This document shows, one piece after another, positions 50,879 to 60,424 of a DNA stretch of 64,000 bases (within the stretch, counting starts at the first letter, position 1; each line of letters begins with the position of its first letter). Origin of the DNA: Idiomarina aquatica (GTDB lineage: Bacteria > Pseudomonadota > Gammaproteobacteria > Enterobacterales > Alteromonadaceae). The position numbers were made by a program, and so were the translations under genes. The notes beneath the pieces were generated by a model that saw only the letters and a program-made list of their open reading frames with translations, searched no databases and had not been told where the DNA came from. The DNA lies in contig NZ_SNXI01000011.1 of NCBI RefSeq assembly GCF_004362895.1, positions 19,812 through 83,811 on the forward strand, in the 5' to 3' direction.

Positions 50879-51094
50879 ATGTCCCAACAAAGTAAAAAAC
50901 GAACGCAAGCGCCACTATCAGCACCGTTTGATCAATACATTGATGAAAAGCTGCGTGCGGAAATAACCGGCATAAGCCGGACAACGTGGTGGCGTCTAGA
51001 GCGCCAAGGCAAAACACCACCGGTTTATCGTATTGGGCAGATGAAGCGGTGGTTGTTGTCGGAAGTTTTTGAGTGGCAGTCAAAAAAGTTGTAG
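50879..51094 (+). CDS. AlpA-like helix-turn-helix protein
   Basis: 71 aa (or 78 aa if it starts at the ATG at 50858). The core LRAEITGISRTTWWRLERQGKTPPVYRIGQMKRWLLSEVFEWQ is the winged AlpA/MerR-like fold of prophage regulators and excisionases. No good ribosome-binding site distinguishes the two starts. In islands such proteins often act as recombination directionality factors or integrase activators, but here no integrase is adjacent. It is convergent with the next gene, with no gap. Confidence 0.72.
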   Translation: MSQQSKKRTQAPLSAPFDQYIDEKLRAEITGISRTTWWRLERQGKTPPVYRIGQMKRWLLSEVFEWQSKKL

Positions 51095-51694
51095 TCACCC
51101 TGAATAGTATTTTTCTCTCAGTTTTTGCGGCCCTAGATCATGCGCTTCTTTCAGAGCTTGTTGCAGTTCCGCTTCTGCTGCTTGGTCAATTTTTAATTGA
51201 GCTCCTTTCATCGCTTCAACATTAGTTTTCTCAATGTGTTGAATCCATGGACCCTTAGCTTTTAACTCCCACGCAACGTGGTAAAGCGCGCGCAACTTTT
51301 CATATAAATCAACTTTCTCGCGAATGTCCGGATTATCGTAAAGGCTCATATAAGAGCTTACGCTTTGATTGAAGTGTTCCCACACGCTATAAAAATCGAC
51401 AATAGCGATCCGTTGCCGCTTCGTGAGGTGAATACAAACCTCATGGAAATGCTGTTCAAAAAGAAATGGCTTTATGTCAATAGGAAGACTATTGAAAGGT
51501 TGCTCCAACTCAATAAGCTGCAAATTGAATTTGAGCGTTCTTAAGTGCCTATCTGCCCAACCTGTTAAATCATCAATTTCCTGAAATATTGCAGTTTTTT
51601 TCACCTTTACAGAACGGCGGTTCTGAAAATAAGCCACACCGTGAGATAATGCGGCACCTACAAAAACACTGACTAATGTTGAGGTAACTGACAT
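51095..51694 (-). CDS. Hypothetical protein with N-terminal membrane helix
   Basis: 199 aa. Residues about 3-22 form a membrane helix (TLVSVFVGAALSHGVAYF), followed by a basic segment RRSVKVKK and a long helical domain. I do not recognise the family. Ends with QQALKEAHDLGPQKLREKYY. It is the last gene of the restriction operon, 9 nt after the FRG gene. Confidence 0.6.
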   Translation of the reverse strand: MSVTSTLVSVFVGAALSHGVAYFQNRRSVKVKKTAIFQEIDDLTGWADRHLRTLKFNLQLIELEQPFNSLPIDIKPFLFEQHFHEVCIHLTKRQRIAIVDFYSVWEHFNQSVSSYMSLYDNPDIREKVDLYEKLRALYHVAWELKAKGPWIQHIEKTNVEAMKGAQLKIDQAAEAELQQALKEAHDLGPQKLREKYYSG

Positions 51695-51703
51695 AATAAC
51701 GGC

Positions 51704-52993
51704 CTAATCGTCGGTAAATTTAAACTTCTGAGCAACGTACTTAGCGGTGTTCTCTATGTTAGGGAAAACGGTGCTATCGTTGATATTAAGCTGATCTAAC
51801 TCGCGTAGAATACGCGATTTATCGCCTACTCGAATTCGAGAAAATTTAATATCATGATTCGTCTCTTCATCAAAAATTGCATCTTCGCCGAACAATAGGA
51901 ATGCTCCTGCCTGCGAAGTTATTCTGTTGTTATTCCGCTTACCTTTTACGCAGATGATGCGTCGCAGATCTTCCGCCTTTATTTCATTTCGGAAATGCGG
52001 TTTTTCCTGCTTTATGAAATCAAGAAGCTTTTGTACCGCTGGCTGGTCATTGAAGTCCTTTTTATCGAAATCTATCTGTCGTTTATCGGCCTCTGTCAAT
52101 CTGGCCAGGTTAGCAATACAGCTGGTAAGATCTGAGTCAAAGTACCTTATTTCATCGCGCTTGACATTAAATACGATGACTTCACCTTCCTCTGAAAGCA
52201 TTTCTTTACAGGCAAAAAATAGAGCTATTAGTGGGTTAGTGGTGATATCCAACAATCGCGTCGGCAAAGAGTAATGCTGCATTCTGACTAATCGGTCAAG
52301 AGTACCGCTATCGTTTTGAAATTGATCTGAGTTAGCCACTAGTAACTCTTGGTAAAGGCGTTGCTCCTCTTGTCGATAGAGAAAGTCACCCTGCTTGTTT
52401 GTGCGAAAAACGGATGGTTCCAGTTTGAAGCTCTTTGACGCGTGACCTCTAAAGAAAACCTCGTAGTCTTGCTCAGTCTGGGCGCCTAACACCGATTCAA
52501 TAAAGCCTTGTAACGAACGCTTAGCTGCCAATGATTTGTTAATCGTACTAACTGAACTCCTTTTAACCTTTGGTTCGCCGTAGTGCGCCGGAATCAGTTC
52601 TTTTTTTGCTAACCTTGGTAGCAGCTCATCATCCTTGATTGCCCAGTGAGTTCTATTCATTTCCCAGTCACGTATATCAAGAGAAGTCCGTAAAGGTTCT
52701 ATCTGATCAAACGGAATGGGAGGGACATCACCTAAAAATTCAAACTCTATATAAATCTGACGACCTTGCTCTCGAACTAGCGTTAAATAACCGATTCGAA
52801 CGGGTTCGTCGCCCTCATAAGCAAAAATCGTTGGATAGCTTTTTAAGGCCTCAATGACATCGGAAGTAAGTTGTTTGTGTTTGGCTGCCACCGAGTCGGT
52901 GGTGTACTCAAGAAAACGGCTTTTATCGAACGTATAACCGTCGTTATCGTTTTCCCAAGCATCGTAAGAACTGGTGACTAATAGGTTATACAT
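51704..52993 (-). CDS. FRG domain protein
   Basis: 429 aa. The FRG domain lies at about 178-300, with the signature FFRGHASKSFKLEPSVFR and the conserved block MQHYSLPTRLLDITTNPLIALFFAC. The N-terminal 150 residues are unassigned. FRG proteins are common in defence and mobile regions, and their biochemical role is unknown. The gene begins immediately after the HhH gene stops (0 nt gap), so cotranscription with hsdRMS is likely. Confidence 0.85.
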   Translation of the reverse strand: MYNLLVTSSYDAWENDNDGYTFDKSRFLEYTTDSVAAKHKQLTSDVIEALKSYPTIFAYEGDEPVRIGYLTLVREQGRQIYIEFEFLGDVPPIPFDQIEPLRTSLDIRDWEMNRTHWAIKDDELLPRLAKKELIPAHYGEPKVKRSSVSTINKSLAAKRSLQGFIESVLGAQTEQDYEVFFRGHASKSFKLEPSVFRTNKQGDFLYRQEEQRLYQELLVANSDQFQNDSGTLDRLVRMQHYSLPTRLLDITTNPLIALFFACKEMLSEEGEVIVFNVKRDEIRYFDSDLTSCIANLARLTEADKRQIDFDKKDFNDQPAVQKLLDFIKQEKPHFRNEIKAEDLRRIICVKGKRNNNRITSQAGAFLLFGEDAIFDEETNHDIKFSRIRVGDKSRILRELDQLNINDSTVFPNIENTAKYVAQKFKFTDD

Positions 52994-53650
52994 TTACTTG
53001 CGGACTCCCGTTATTCTGTCGGCGGATTTCTTACCAAGCCCAGGAATTTTACATAGTTCACTTATTGATGCTGCTTTAATTTGTTCAACACTTTTGAAGC
53101 CATTTTCATAGAGAGTCTGTGCCGTCTTCAAACCAATACCGGGTAATGCAGTGAATTGGTCGTAAAAGTAGGAATGTGGAAAATCGTCGTAGTGGCTAGT
53201 GAGCTTCTGCCAAATAGTTTTGAAGTCCTTAGAGCGCTCAGACAACTGATATAATTTTTGAATTTGCTCATCATGGTCGAAGCTACTTTCAACAACTGAG
53301 CGAAACTCGAGGAGAAATGGTAAATAATAAGCGGGTTCTACAGGGCCGATATCGCTAGCATGTTTGCTCTCATAAGACAATTGTTGATCTTCCGAGTCGG
53401 TAACAAATACCCAGATTCCATCCTTCTGAGAACCGTATTTCGGAGCTTCGCTGGGCGGCCCCTCATATATCTCACCGTGATGCTTCAAAACTGACAAAGG
53501 GGTTCTAATCTGCAAGGTTGCAGTAAACTGAACACCTTTGATGATATCTTGGTTAGCTCTGAAGGAGTCATCATTTAAACTAAATGCGTCGCTTGTCGGC
53601 TCACTCTCATGTTTAGGTGGTATTTTAAATAGCTTTTTCAACCATTGCAC
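52994..53650 (-). CDS. Helix-hairpin-helix protein embedded in the type I RM operon
   Basis: 218 aa. Two helix-hairpin-helix units close the protein (168-216: FTALPGIGLKTAQTLYENGF and LCKIPGLGKKSADRI), a non-specific DNA-binding arrangement as in UvrC or RadA-type tails. The region 38-90 is beta-rich (GVQFTATLQIRTP, KDGIWVFVTD); 100-160 is helical. No nuclease motif is evident. It overlaps hsdS by 13 nt. Confidence 0.75.
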   Translation of the reverse strand: MQWLKKLFKIPPKHESEPTSDAFSLNDDSFRANQDIIKGVQFTATLQIRTPLSVLKHHGEIYEGPPSEAPKYGSQKDGIWVFVTDSEDQQLSYESKHASDIGPVEPAYYLPFLLEFRSVVESSFDHDEQIQKLYQLSERSKDFKTIWQKLTSHYDDFPHSYFYDQFTALPGIGLKTAQTLYENGFKSVEQIKAASISELCKIPGLGKKSADRITGVRK

Positions 53651-54999
53651 CGCTTGCGCCTCCTTGGTTTGTTAGCAAGCAATTTTTTCTGCTCAGCCGT
53701 TATTTTTCTCAGCAATGACTCAGCAGAATTTTTACCCGTAATTAGATCTGGGTTGGCTTCACGCCAGTCGGCGGTGAGTTCGCCACGAAAGGCTTTGGCT
53801 AATATGGATTGAGTGAGATTATTTACCCGCTCCAAAGCGGCAATAGCTTTTTGCTCGATGTTGTCGGCAAAGGAGAATATATCTTCCACGCGGCGAACGA
53901 TCTCGGTTTGTTCTTCTATCGTAGGAACTGGTATCAAAGCCTCGCGACATTGAGTCAATGAGATATTGACTTGGCCTACGGAGCCTTTCGTATCCGGCAT
54001 AACTGCTCGCACAAGCTCTCCTTCACAGAGCACGAAATATAAATACTTGAAATTTAAAATCTTTGCATTTGGTCTAAAAAGCGTAATTGCTTGATTTAGG
54101 TTCCACTCAGGATATTGATTAGTCAATATAGCAACCTTCCCTAGAGGCGGGCCAACTATGTTCATAACGACATCGTTGGGAAGTCCAATAGAGCGCTTTA
54201 GTTTAGTGTTATGCAATTCCTTTCTTACAAATTGTGGTTTGTAATCAAAATCTATCTTTTGATCAACGATGTTATATACCTTGAGAAAAGGGACGGTACC
54301 ATTTTGACTGAATGGGTCATTACGCGGCGTTGAACCGCTTTGGACTTTCTCGCAGACATCAGATGCCTTCTCTCTTTGCCATGATATGGGCAGTTGTGTG
54401 ACTGAAGAGTATTTTGAACTAGCTCTCCAATCCTCTGTTAACTTGCCACTCACTGCGGCAGCGAGGACGGATTGGCGGAAGGTTTTTAGGATTTCGGGTA
54501 TACGTTCGATGCGCGCTTTGGTGGTTTCCACCTTGGCCAGCATGTTCTCAAGTTTGTCGGCGATGACTTTTTGCTCAGCTAGTGGAGGGAGTGGTATGCG
54601 AACATTACTTAACCCTTGCCTCGTTATTTGAGGCTGTGCTGAACCGGAAATGGTATCTGTAAGACCACGAGCTTCTAATGCATATCTCAAAAAATTAACA
54701 CCAATAAGATCTACCTGTTGCCTATCAAGTGCCATCGCATTTCCGTTAATGTAGGAATATGGCTCTGATATGTGAAGGTTTCCACAAGTTGCACCACGGC
54801 AAGTAATCATTAGTGTTGGATTTTCATGTGTAAACTCGTTATAGAAACCGATTTTGCCATTCGCTCCATAAACAACATAACCTTCTTCACGAAGGTCTTT
54901 AGTCGGAATGGTCTTCCATTGCTTGGGTTTTACTAAATCGGTCAGTAATGGCTGCGCCCATTCGGCCGGTATGTTTTCACCGATGTAACCGAGGCTCAT
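53638..54999 (-). CDS. hsdS: Type I restriction-modification specificity subunit HsdS
   Basis: 453 aa from the ATG at 54999, which overlaps the hsdM stop by 1 nt. Two target recognition domains (about 10-140 and 205-370) are each followed by a conserved helical spacer: PLAEQKVIADKLENMLAKVETTKARIE and TIEEQTEIVRRVEDIFSFADNIEQ. The recognition site cannot be predicted. The C-terminus AFRGELTADWREANPD is typical. Confidence 0.93.
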   Translation of the reverse strand: MSLGYIGENIPAEWAQPLLTDLVKPKQWKTIPTKDLREEGYVVYGANGKIGFYNEFTHENPTLMITCRGATCGNLHISEPYSYINGNAMALDRQQVDLIGVNFLRYALEARGLTDTISGSAQPQITRQGLSNVRIPLPPLAEQKVIADKLENMLAKVETTKARIERIPEILKTFRQSVLAAAVSGKLTEDWRASSKYSSVTQLPISWQREKASDVCEKVQSGSTPRNDPFSQNGTVPFLKVYNIVDQKIDFDYKPQFVRKELHNTKLKRSIGLPNDVVMNIVGPPLGKVAILTNQYPEWNLNQAITLFRPNAKILNFKYLYFVLCEGELVRAVMPDTKGSVGQVNISLTQCREALIPVPTIEEQTEIVRRVEDIFSFADNIEQKAIAALERVNNLTQSILAKAFRGELTADWREANPDLITGKNSAESLLRKITAEQKKLLANKPRRRKRCNG

Positions 55000-56600
55000 C
55001 AACTCACCCCTTCCAGTTCCGCCAGCAACCTACCTAGCTCATTCAGCGCAGCTTCTAGCTCTACTTTCGCTTCTCGCGCTAATAGTTCTGGCTCCGGCAA
55101 ATCAGCAGCATCAACGCTGTCTTTATCTTTCAGCCAGCTAATATCTAGTGAGTCTCCTTTAGTTTCAGCTATCCAATTGCGGTTAAAGCAACGCCAACGA
55201 GAGTGAAGTAGTTTGTCATCAACGTTCTTATTTTCTGCTGCGGCCTCTTTATCCACGGCAATCTCTTCAGCACCAAAACTGTACTCGCCTTCGGTGCGTT
55301 CACTGGTGCCATCAGCTTTGTCGCCGAAAACAGCTTCAAACGGGGCCAGATGACTATCGCCAAAGGGGGTACGCTTGCCAAAGCTAGGCATGTTGGTGCG
55401 AAGATCATATACCCAGACGTTTTCAGTGCAATTTTCTTCTTGGTACTTGTCTTTCGCAGAACCTTTACTGAAGAACAGCACGTTGGTTTTTACGCCTTGA
55501 GCATAAAAAATGCCTGTTGGTAGTCGCAAAATCGTGTGCAAGTTACACTTATGCATTAAGTCGCGACGGACTTCTGTGCCGACACCCGCCTCAAATAGCA
55601 CGTTATCAGGTAAAACTACGGCTGCACGGCCACCGGGCTTTAAGTTTCGATAAATGTGCTGCAAAAACGCCAACTGTTTGTTGCTGGTTTTATAGGTTAA
55701 ATCGTCACGGGTATTTGATGCTTCCCCGCCTTTGCTCGTGCCGAACGGGGGATTTGCTAAGATGATGTCTGCTTGTTTTAATGCTTTACCAGCGTCGCCC
55801 AAAGCGTTCCCTAAATGCACGACACCCTCGTCGTCGCCTTCCATGCCATGTAAAAGGCAATTCATAAGTGCCAAGCGACGAGTATTTGGAACTAGCTCAA
55901 CGCCAATAAAAGCTTTGTTTTTTTGAAACTCCGCCTGCTTAGTGGGCAAATCCATATAATCATCTGTTTGGTCTCGCATGTATTGATCAGCAGCGACCAA
56001 AAAGCCCGCCGTGCCTGCCGCTGGATCTTGAATAACCTCACCAATCTGTGGCTTGATGCATCGAACCATACTGTTGATAAGAGCGCGAGGCGTAAAATAT
56101 TGACCTGCGCCAGATTTAGTTTCACTGGCATTCTTCTCGAGTAAGCCTTCATATAAGTCGCCAAGGCCGTCTTTTTGTGCGCTAAACCAATCAATTTGGT
56201 CCAGCGTTTTTATCATTTGCTCTAAATGGCGGGGCTCACGTAAACGAGTTTGTGCATCGGAGTATATAGCGCTAATGAGGGGATCTTCATGAACAACGAC
56301 TTCTTTAGTCTGACCAGGATTTTCCCGATCCGCTTCCATACGTTTGCCTGTCGATAACGCCAGCAAAATGGCTTTGTAATCATTCAGTAAATTAATTCCA
56401 GACTTACTGTTCAAATCAGTCCATCGGCAACCCTCTGGCAGAGGATGGCGTTTCAATACACCTGCTTCGGTATTCTCATGCACCATTTTAATGAACAGTA
56501 AAAGTACTAGCTCTGTCACGTAATCAGAATAGTTGATACCGTCGTCACGTAGTACATCACATAAATTCCATAGCTTTTGAACGATATCGTTGTTTGTCAT
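54999..56600 (-). CDS. hsdM: Type I restriction-modification N6-adenine methyltransferase HsdM
   Basis: 533 aa. The N-terminal HsdM helical domain is followed by SAM motif I DPAAGTAGFLVAA (192-204) and catalytic motif IV NPPF (283-286). GQYFTPRALINSMV is conserved in the family. It starts 47 nt after hsdR; that gap contains TATAAT on the minus strand, so a separate promoter for hsdMS is possible. Confidence 0.96.
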   Translation of the reverse strand: MTNNDIVQKLWNLCDVLRDDGINYSDYVTELVLLLFIKMVHENTEAGVLKRHPLPEGCRWTDLNSKSGINLLNDYKAILLALSTGKRMEADRENPGQTKEVVVHEDPLISAIYSDAQTRLREPRHLEQMIKTLDQIDWFSAQKDGLGDLYEGLLEKNASETKSGAGQYFTPRALINSMVRCIKPQIGEVIQDPAAGTAGFLVAADQYMRDQTDDYMDLPTKQAEFQKNKAFIGVELVPNTRRLALMNCLLHGMEGDDEGVVHLGNALGDAGKALKQADIILANPPFGTSKGGEASNTRDDLTYKTSNKQLAFLQHIYRNLKPGGRAAVVLPDNVLFEAGVGTEVRRDLMHKCNLHTILRLPTGIFYAQGVKTNVLFFSKGSAKDKYQEENCTENVWVYDLRTNMPSFGKRTPFGDSHLAPFEAVFGDKADGTSERTEGEYSFGAEEIAVDKEAAAENKNVDDKLLHSRWRCFNRNWIAETKGDSLDISWLKDKDSVDAADLPEPELLAREAKVELEAALNELGRLLAELEGVS

Positions 56601-56647
56601 TGTTGTCCCTGTAAGGTATTAAATCCGATCGCAGTATTATACATATT

Positions 56648-59600
56648 TTAGGCCGATTTCGGCGGCCAGATGGCTTCGCTAAGTTCATCCAGGACGTTGT
56701 CTAATTGGTTACCAAGTATTTTATCCAGACGCTTAGCTCCGCCATTGTCAGCGAACCGGTCATTCACGAATGCTTTATCAATGATGACTTCGTGAACCAA
56801 TTGCTTGCCTAAACGTTCTAGCCATTTTCGTTGAGCTGGCGTCCACTGATGGCTTTGGTAAATACGTTGCATAGCCTGTGCCACACGCTGCTCAAATGGA
56901 ATGAGCGGTTCACCAATTGCAGCACGTCGAATATGACCGACAATGCTGGCCGCAATGTCTTGGTTGGTTTGATTGCGCACAGCCGTTTGGAGTTTGGCTT
57001 CACTGTAACCGGCGCTATCCAGCAATAATTTGATTTCTTTAAGCTGTTCGCGCGTTAAGTCCCTAGGCTTATTAACGACAACGGATAGCGCGGCGTTTTT
57101 ATTTAGCTGGTCTTTAATGAATTGGTTAAAACTGTCCAAGTAATCTTCTGGACGTTTGTGAGGGCCATACGTTTGCTCTCTTTCACGCAGCTCATCCTCA
57201 TGCTCAGAAATAATAGGTTGGCGCTCACTGCCCAATAATGCGTTCACTTCAGCAAGCTGGTTCATAAGCCCGCTGTGCTTCTTGATAAATTCAGAAGCTT
57301 GCTTAGGACCTAATTGGCGTAAATGGGTGTGTAATGACTTCGGCTCAACACCCCACAGGGCGTTCAACTCCCCAAGCTTTTCCTTTAATGCCGGTTTGGA
57401 TTCGGAGCGCTTCTCAGCTTTACGCAACACACGCATTACCTTTTGACTGAGCTGACTGAGAATAACGTCCGCATGCGTTTCATCAGATTGCTCGCCAGGC
57501 GCATTGAGTGCGCGTTCCAAGGTTTCGTCATCAGTCAGCTCATCCACCAGCTGCTCAATCGTTATGTTTGGGTCGCGTACCAGTGGCTTCATGGTGTTCA
57601 CATCATTCAAGGCCGCATAAATATCAACCGGGTCATAGATGCGAAATACGGTTTTACCAATCTCATCACAGCGGCGCGTTGCTCGACCAATCATTTGTTC
57701 GTATAGAATCCGCGATTTAACGCGTCGCATGAAGACAAGATTACAAATCTTAGGAACGTCGATACCCGTGGTTAATAGGTCTACGGTTACTGCGATATTT
57801 GGATAACGCTCGTTTTTATACTGACGAATAAGCTGATCAACTTTGTCACTTTTGCCAGTAATTTTTGCAACCGCAGCCTGATTGTACTCACCGTTGTAGA
57901 TCTCTTTAAACGCATCATCTAATAAGCGCTTTACCATGTCCGCATGCAGATCTGTGGCGCAGAAGATCATGGTCTTTTCATCACCAAACGGATCAAGTTC
58001 TTGCACTAATTGTTCGCATATTACACGGTTAAAATTCTCGTTAATGACTCGGCGGTTGAATGTATCAACTTCGAAATTGAGCTCGTCTTCAAGCTCCGCT
58101 GACTCAACTTCTCCGGTTTGCGTATTTATAGCGCTAACTTGCTCACCTTTTGAGAAGTTAATGCCGTTTTGGGTGAGAAGTGTCTCGTAGCGAATAGGAG
58201 GCTCGTGATCGATAAGCCAGTCATCGGCAACTGCCTCTCGGTATGAGTAGGTGTAAACAGGCTTGCCGAAAATATCGCTGGTATGTTTTGCCGGAGTTGC
58301 TGTTAAACCCACCTTTACAGCGTCAAAGTAATCCAGTACTCGGCGATAGCTAGAAATATATTGGCTTGCATCACGAGTTGCGAGTTCACCTTCTGTCATT
58401 TCTTGATCGAGTGTGTATCCGCGATGAGCTTCATCCACGATAATACAGTCAAATTGATCGACTGATGGTGGTTCATCGCTCATAAAAATGCGTTTAACCA
58501 TCGCCTGAACGGTAGCCACCTGAATTCGAGTTTCGGCCTCAGCAGCCATGTCACCTAGCTCAGCAACATTGTATATTTTTGAGAGAGTTAAGTTACCTTC
58601 AAGAGGTGCCTCGTTGAACGCATCAATTGCTTGTGTTCCAAGTGCTCTGCGGTCGACTAAAAAGAGAATGCGTTTGAATCGTTCCGCTTTGAGAAAGCGA
58701 TACATCAAACCGATGACTGTGCGTGTTTTACCAGTGCCAGTCGCCATTGCTAGTAACGCAAGGCGTATTTCCTGCGACAGGGTGTTCTCAACAGCTTTGA
58801 TTGCCTGTTGCTGATAATCTCGTAGTTTCAGATAACCAAAAGGCTCGCGTTTTAATTTTTGCTCTGCTTCCTCTTTGCTGCGAGATAACAGATCTAATAA
58901 GCCCTCTGGCGAGTGAAATGCTTGAAGTGCGCGCTTCGTGTTCGACGGGCTTCGAACGTCCCGAAACCAAGTTCCTGATTGCTCTGCTAGTTGTGGTACG
59001 TAAGGTCGACCATTGCATGAATACACAAACGGCACTTGGTAGAAACGAGCATCTCCATCCGACCAAGGCTTATCACGCCCCTCGAGTTCCCATGCCGGTT
59101 GCATTGGCGCGTCAATTTGAAGTCCAAAACTGTAACGCTCTGCTTGTTTGATTTTTCCAGCGACGTTCTCATTTTCTTTCTTGGCTTCAACAACAGCAAT
59201 AGGGGTGAGACCAGCAAACAAAACATAATCGGCTCGGCCGCCTTTGCTTTCATGTTTGGTTGGCCATTCAGCAATTGCCTTATTCTTGCTTTTTTCTGGA
59301 CGCGCACCGCTCTTGTAGGTGATGTCTTGGCTATCAGCTTCCCAACCGGCTTCGGTTAGCTGTTGGTCAATCAGAATCCGAGTAAGTTCTTCGTTCAGAA
59401 CAATGTGTTGGCTTGCGATTTTGGTTCTTTGAGTAACAGCAGAACGCTCTTTACTTTTGGCCGACTCGTCTTGCTGCGCAATTTGACGTTGTAATGATTG
59501 GAGTTTACTTTCGTACGCTTCGCGTTGACGATTCAGCGCTTGTTCATGAGCTAGTGCTTCCGCAGTTTTGGAACGCGATTCTTGATCCATTTCATGAGCC

Positions 59601-60175
59601 AAAGCCTCGTACTCATCTTTCTCTTTAGCTAATAAGTCCTGAAGTTGCTGGCTGTTGTCCAACTCCATATTGGCTTGCTGCAAATCGGTTTTTAATTTGT
59701 CGATTTCAGCTTGCAGCTGGCGAAGGTTTGAGCTTGGGTCAGACGGCGCTATAAACGGACCAGGATTGAATTTAGTTCCTGACTTGCCAAATGAGCGGTG
59801 AAACCAGACAGCTAACGAACGTGCAATTTTGAGCCCATTTAAGGCTTCTTTATGCTGTGTGCGAAACTGGTGGGTTGCCTTGTTTCCTTCAATTCGAAGC
59901 GTGTGAAATAACTCCCGAACGACGGGCTCTAAGCTTATTTCTCGATTTAGGCGGTAAAGTAAATCGGCTTGACTTGTTTGTTCATCAAACTCAAGACCTG
60001 AGAGAGCGGCTATATGTTGCGCCAGAGCTTCACCGAGCTGACGTAGTTTGATAAGAGTTGTATTGGGGTCGCTCGAGAACGCGCGTTCAGCTGCCGATGC
60101 CAGCTCGACGAACAACTCATCGTGCTCCGCTAAAAAAGCGAAATTAGCTGACTCATGTTGCCCCACTGCATTCAT
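56648..60175 (-). CDS. hsdR: Type I restriction endonuclease subunit HsdR
   Basis: 1175 aa. Residues about 20-135 resemble a DUF4145 domain, 150-245 form a coiled coil, and the PD-(D/E)xK nuclease has Asp316 and EAK at 330-332 (GGRADYVLFAGL, VVEAKKEN). SF2 helicase motifs: Walker A ATGTGKTRT (478-486), DEAH (581-584), LTATPAKH, and motif VI MIGRATRRC. The C-terminus matches the EcoEI-type R domain. First gene of the operon, divergent from the four-gene cassette. Confidence 0.95.
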   Translation of the reverse strand: MNAVGQHESANFAFLAEHDELFVELASAAERAFSSDPNTTLIKLRQLGEALAQHIAALSGLEFDEQTSQADLLYRLNREISLEPVVRELFHTLRIEGNKATHQFRTQHKEALNGLKIARSLAVWFHRSFGKSGTKFNPGPFIAPSDPSSNLRQLQAEIDKLKTDLQQANMELDNSQQLQDLLAKEKDEYEALAHEMDQESRSKTAEALAHEQALNRQREAYESKLQSLQRQIAQQDESAKSKERSAVTQRTKIASQHIVLNEELTRILIDQQLTEAGWEADSQDITYKSGARPEKSKNKAIAEWPTKHESKGGRADYVLFAGLTPIAVVEAKKENENVAGKIKQAERYSFGLQIDAPMQPAWELEGRDKPWSDGDARFYQVPFVYSCNGRPYVPQLAEQSGTWFRDVRSPSNTKRALQAFHSPEGLLDLLSRSKEEAEQKLKREPFGYLKLRDYQQQAIKAVENTLSQEIRLALLAMATGTGKTRTVIGLMYRFLKAERFKRILFLVDRRALGTQAIDAFNEAPLEGNLTLSKIYNVAELGDMAAEAETRIQVATVQAMVKRIFMSDEPPSVDQFDCIIVDEAHRGYTLDQEMTEGELATRDASQYISSYRRVLDYFDAVKVGLTATPAKHTSDIFGKPVYTYSYREAVADDWLIDHEPPIRYETLLTQNGINFSKGEQVSAINTQTGEVESAELEDELNFEVDTFNRRVINENFNRVICEQLVQELDPFGDEKTMIFCATDLHADMVKRLLDDAFKEIYNGEYNQAAVAKITGKSDKVDQLIRQYKNERYPNIAVTVDLLTTGIDVPKICNLVFMRRVKSRILYEQMIGRATRRCDEIGKTVFRIYDPVDIYAALNDVNTMKPLVRDPNITIEQLVDELTDDETLERALNAPGEQSDETHADVILSQLSQKVMRVLRKAEKRSESKPALKEKLGELNALWGVEPKSLHTHLRQLGPKQASEFIKKHSGLMNQLAEVNALLGSERQPIISEHEDELREREQTYGPHKRPEDYLDSFNQFIKDQLNKNAALSVVVNKPRDLTREQLKEIKLLLDSAGYSEAKLQTAVRNQTNQDIAASIVGHIRRAAIGEPLIPFEQRVAQAMQRIYQSHQWTPAQRKWLERLGKQLVHEVIIDKAFVNDRFADNGGAKRLDKILGNQLDNVLDELSEAIWPPKSA

Positions 60176-60424
60176 CTTAATTCCTTTTTGGCCGATTCCT
60201 GATTGTTCTGATGAAACAAATCTAGCAATTAAGATACCAGCTTGTTAATTATTGGCAAAGGGCTCATGGTCCCTAGCAATTAAAAGAATAGAGGAACGAG
60301 ACTAATCAGCACTAGAAGCAATGATGATTGGATGATGCATCAAGGAGAGTTTGACCGTCGATTGAAAAAGGCCTAACTTAATTTCAACAGTTACTGCACT
60401 CAAATATAAAACAGGGAGAATCTT
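60176..60424. promoter_or_regulatory. Divergent intergenic region hsdR / QueC cassette
   Basis: 249 nt serving both operons. It contains an 11-nt direct repeat CTAGCAATTAA at 60222-60232 and 60273-60283, and a TTGACC hexamer at 60351-60356. No convincing -10 was found. GGGAG stands 8-9 nt before the ATG at 60425. Confidence 0.35.

Noticed and set aside
56601..56647. Strong separate promoter for hsdM
   Set aside because: A TATAAT is present on the minus strand but no acceptable -35; kept only as a remark in the hsdM entry.
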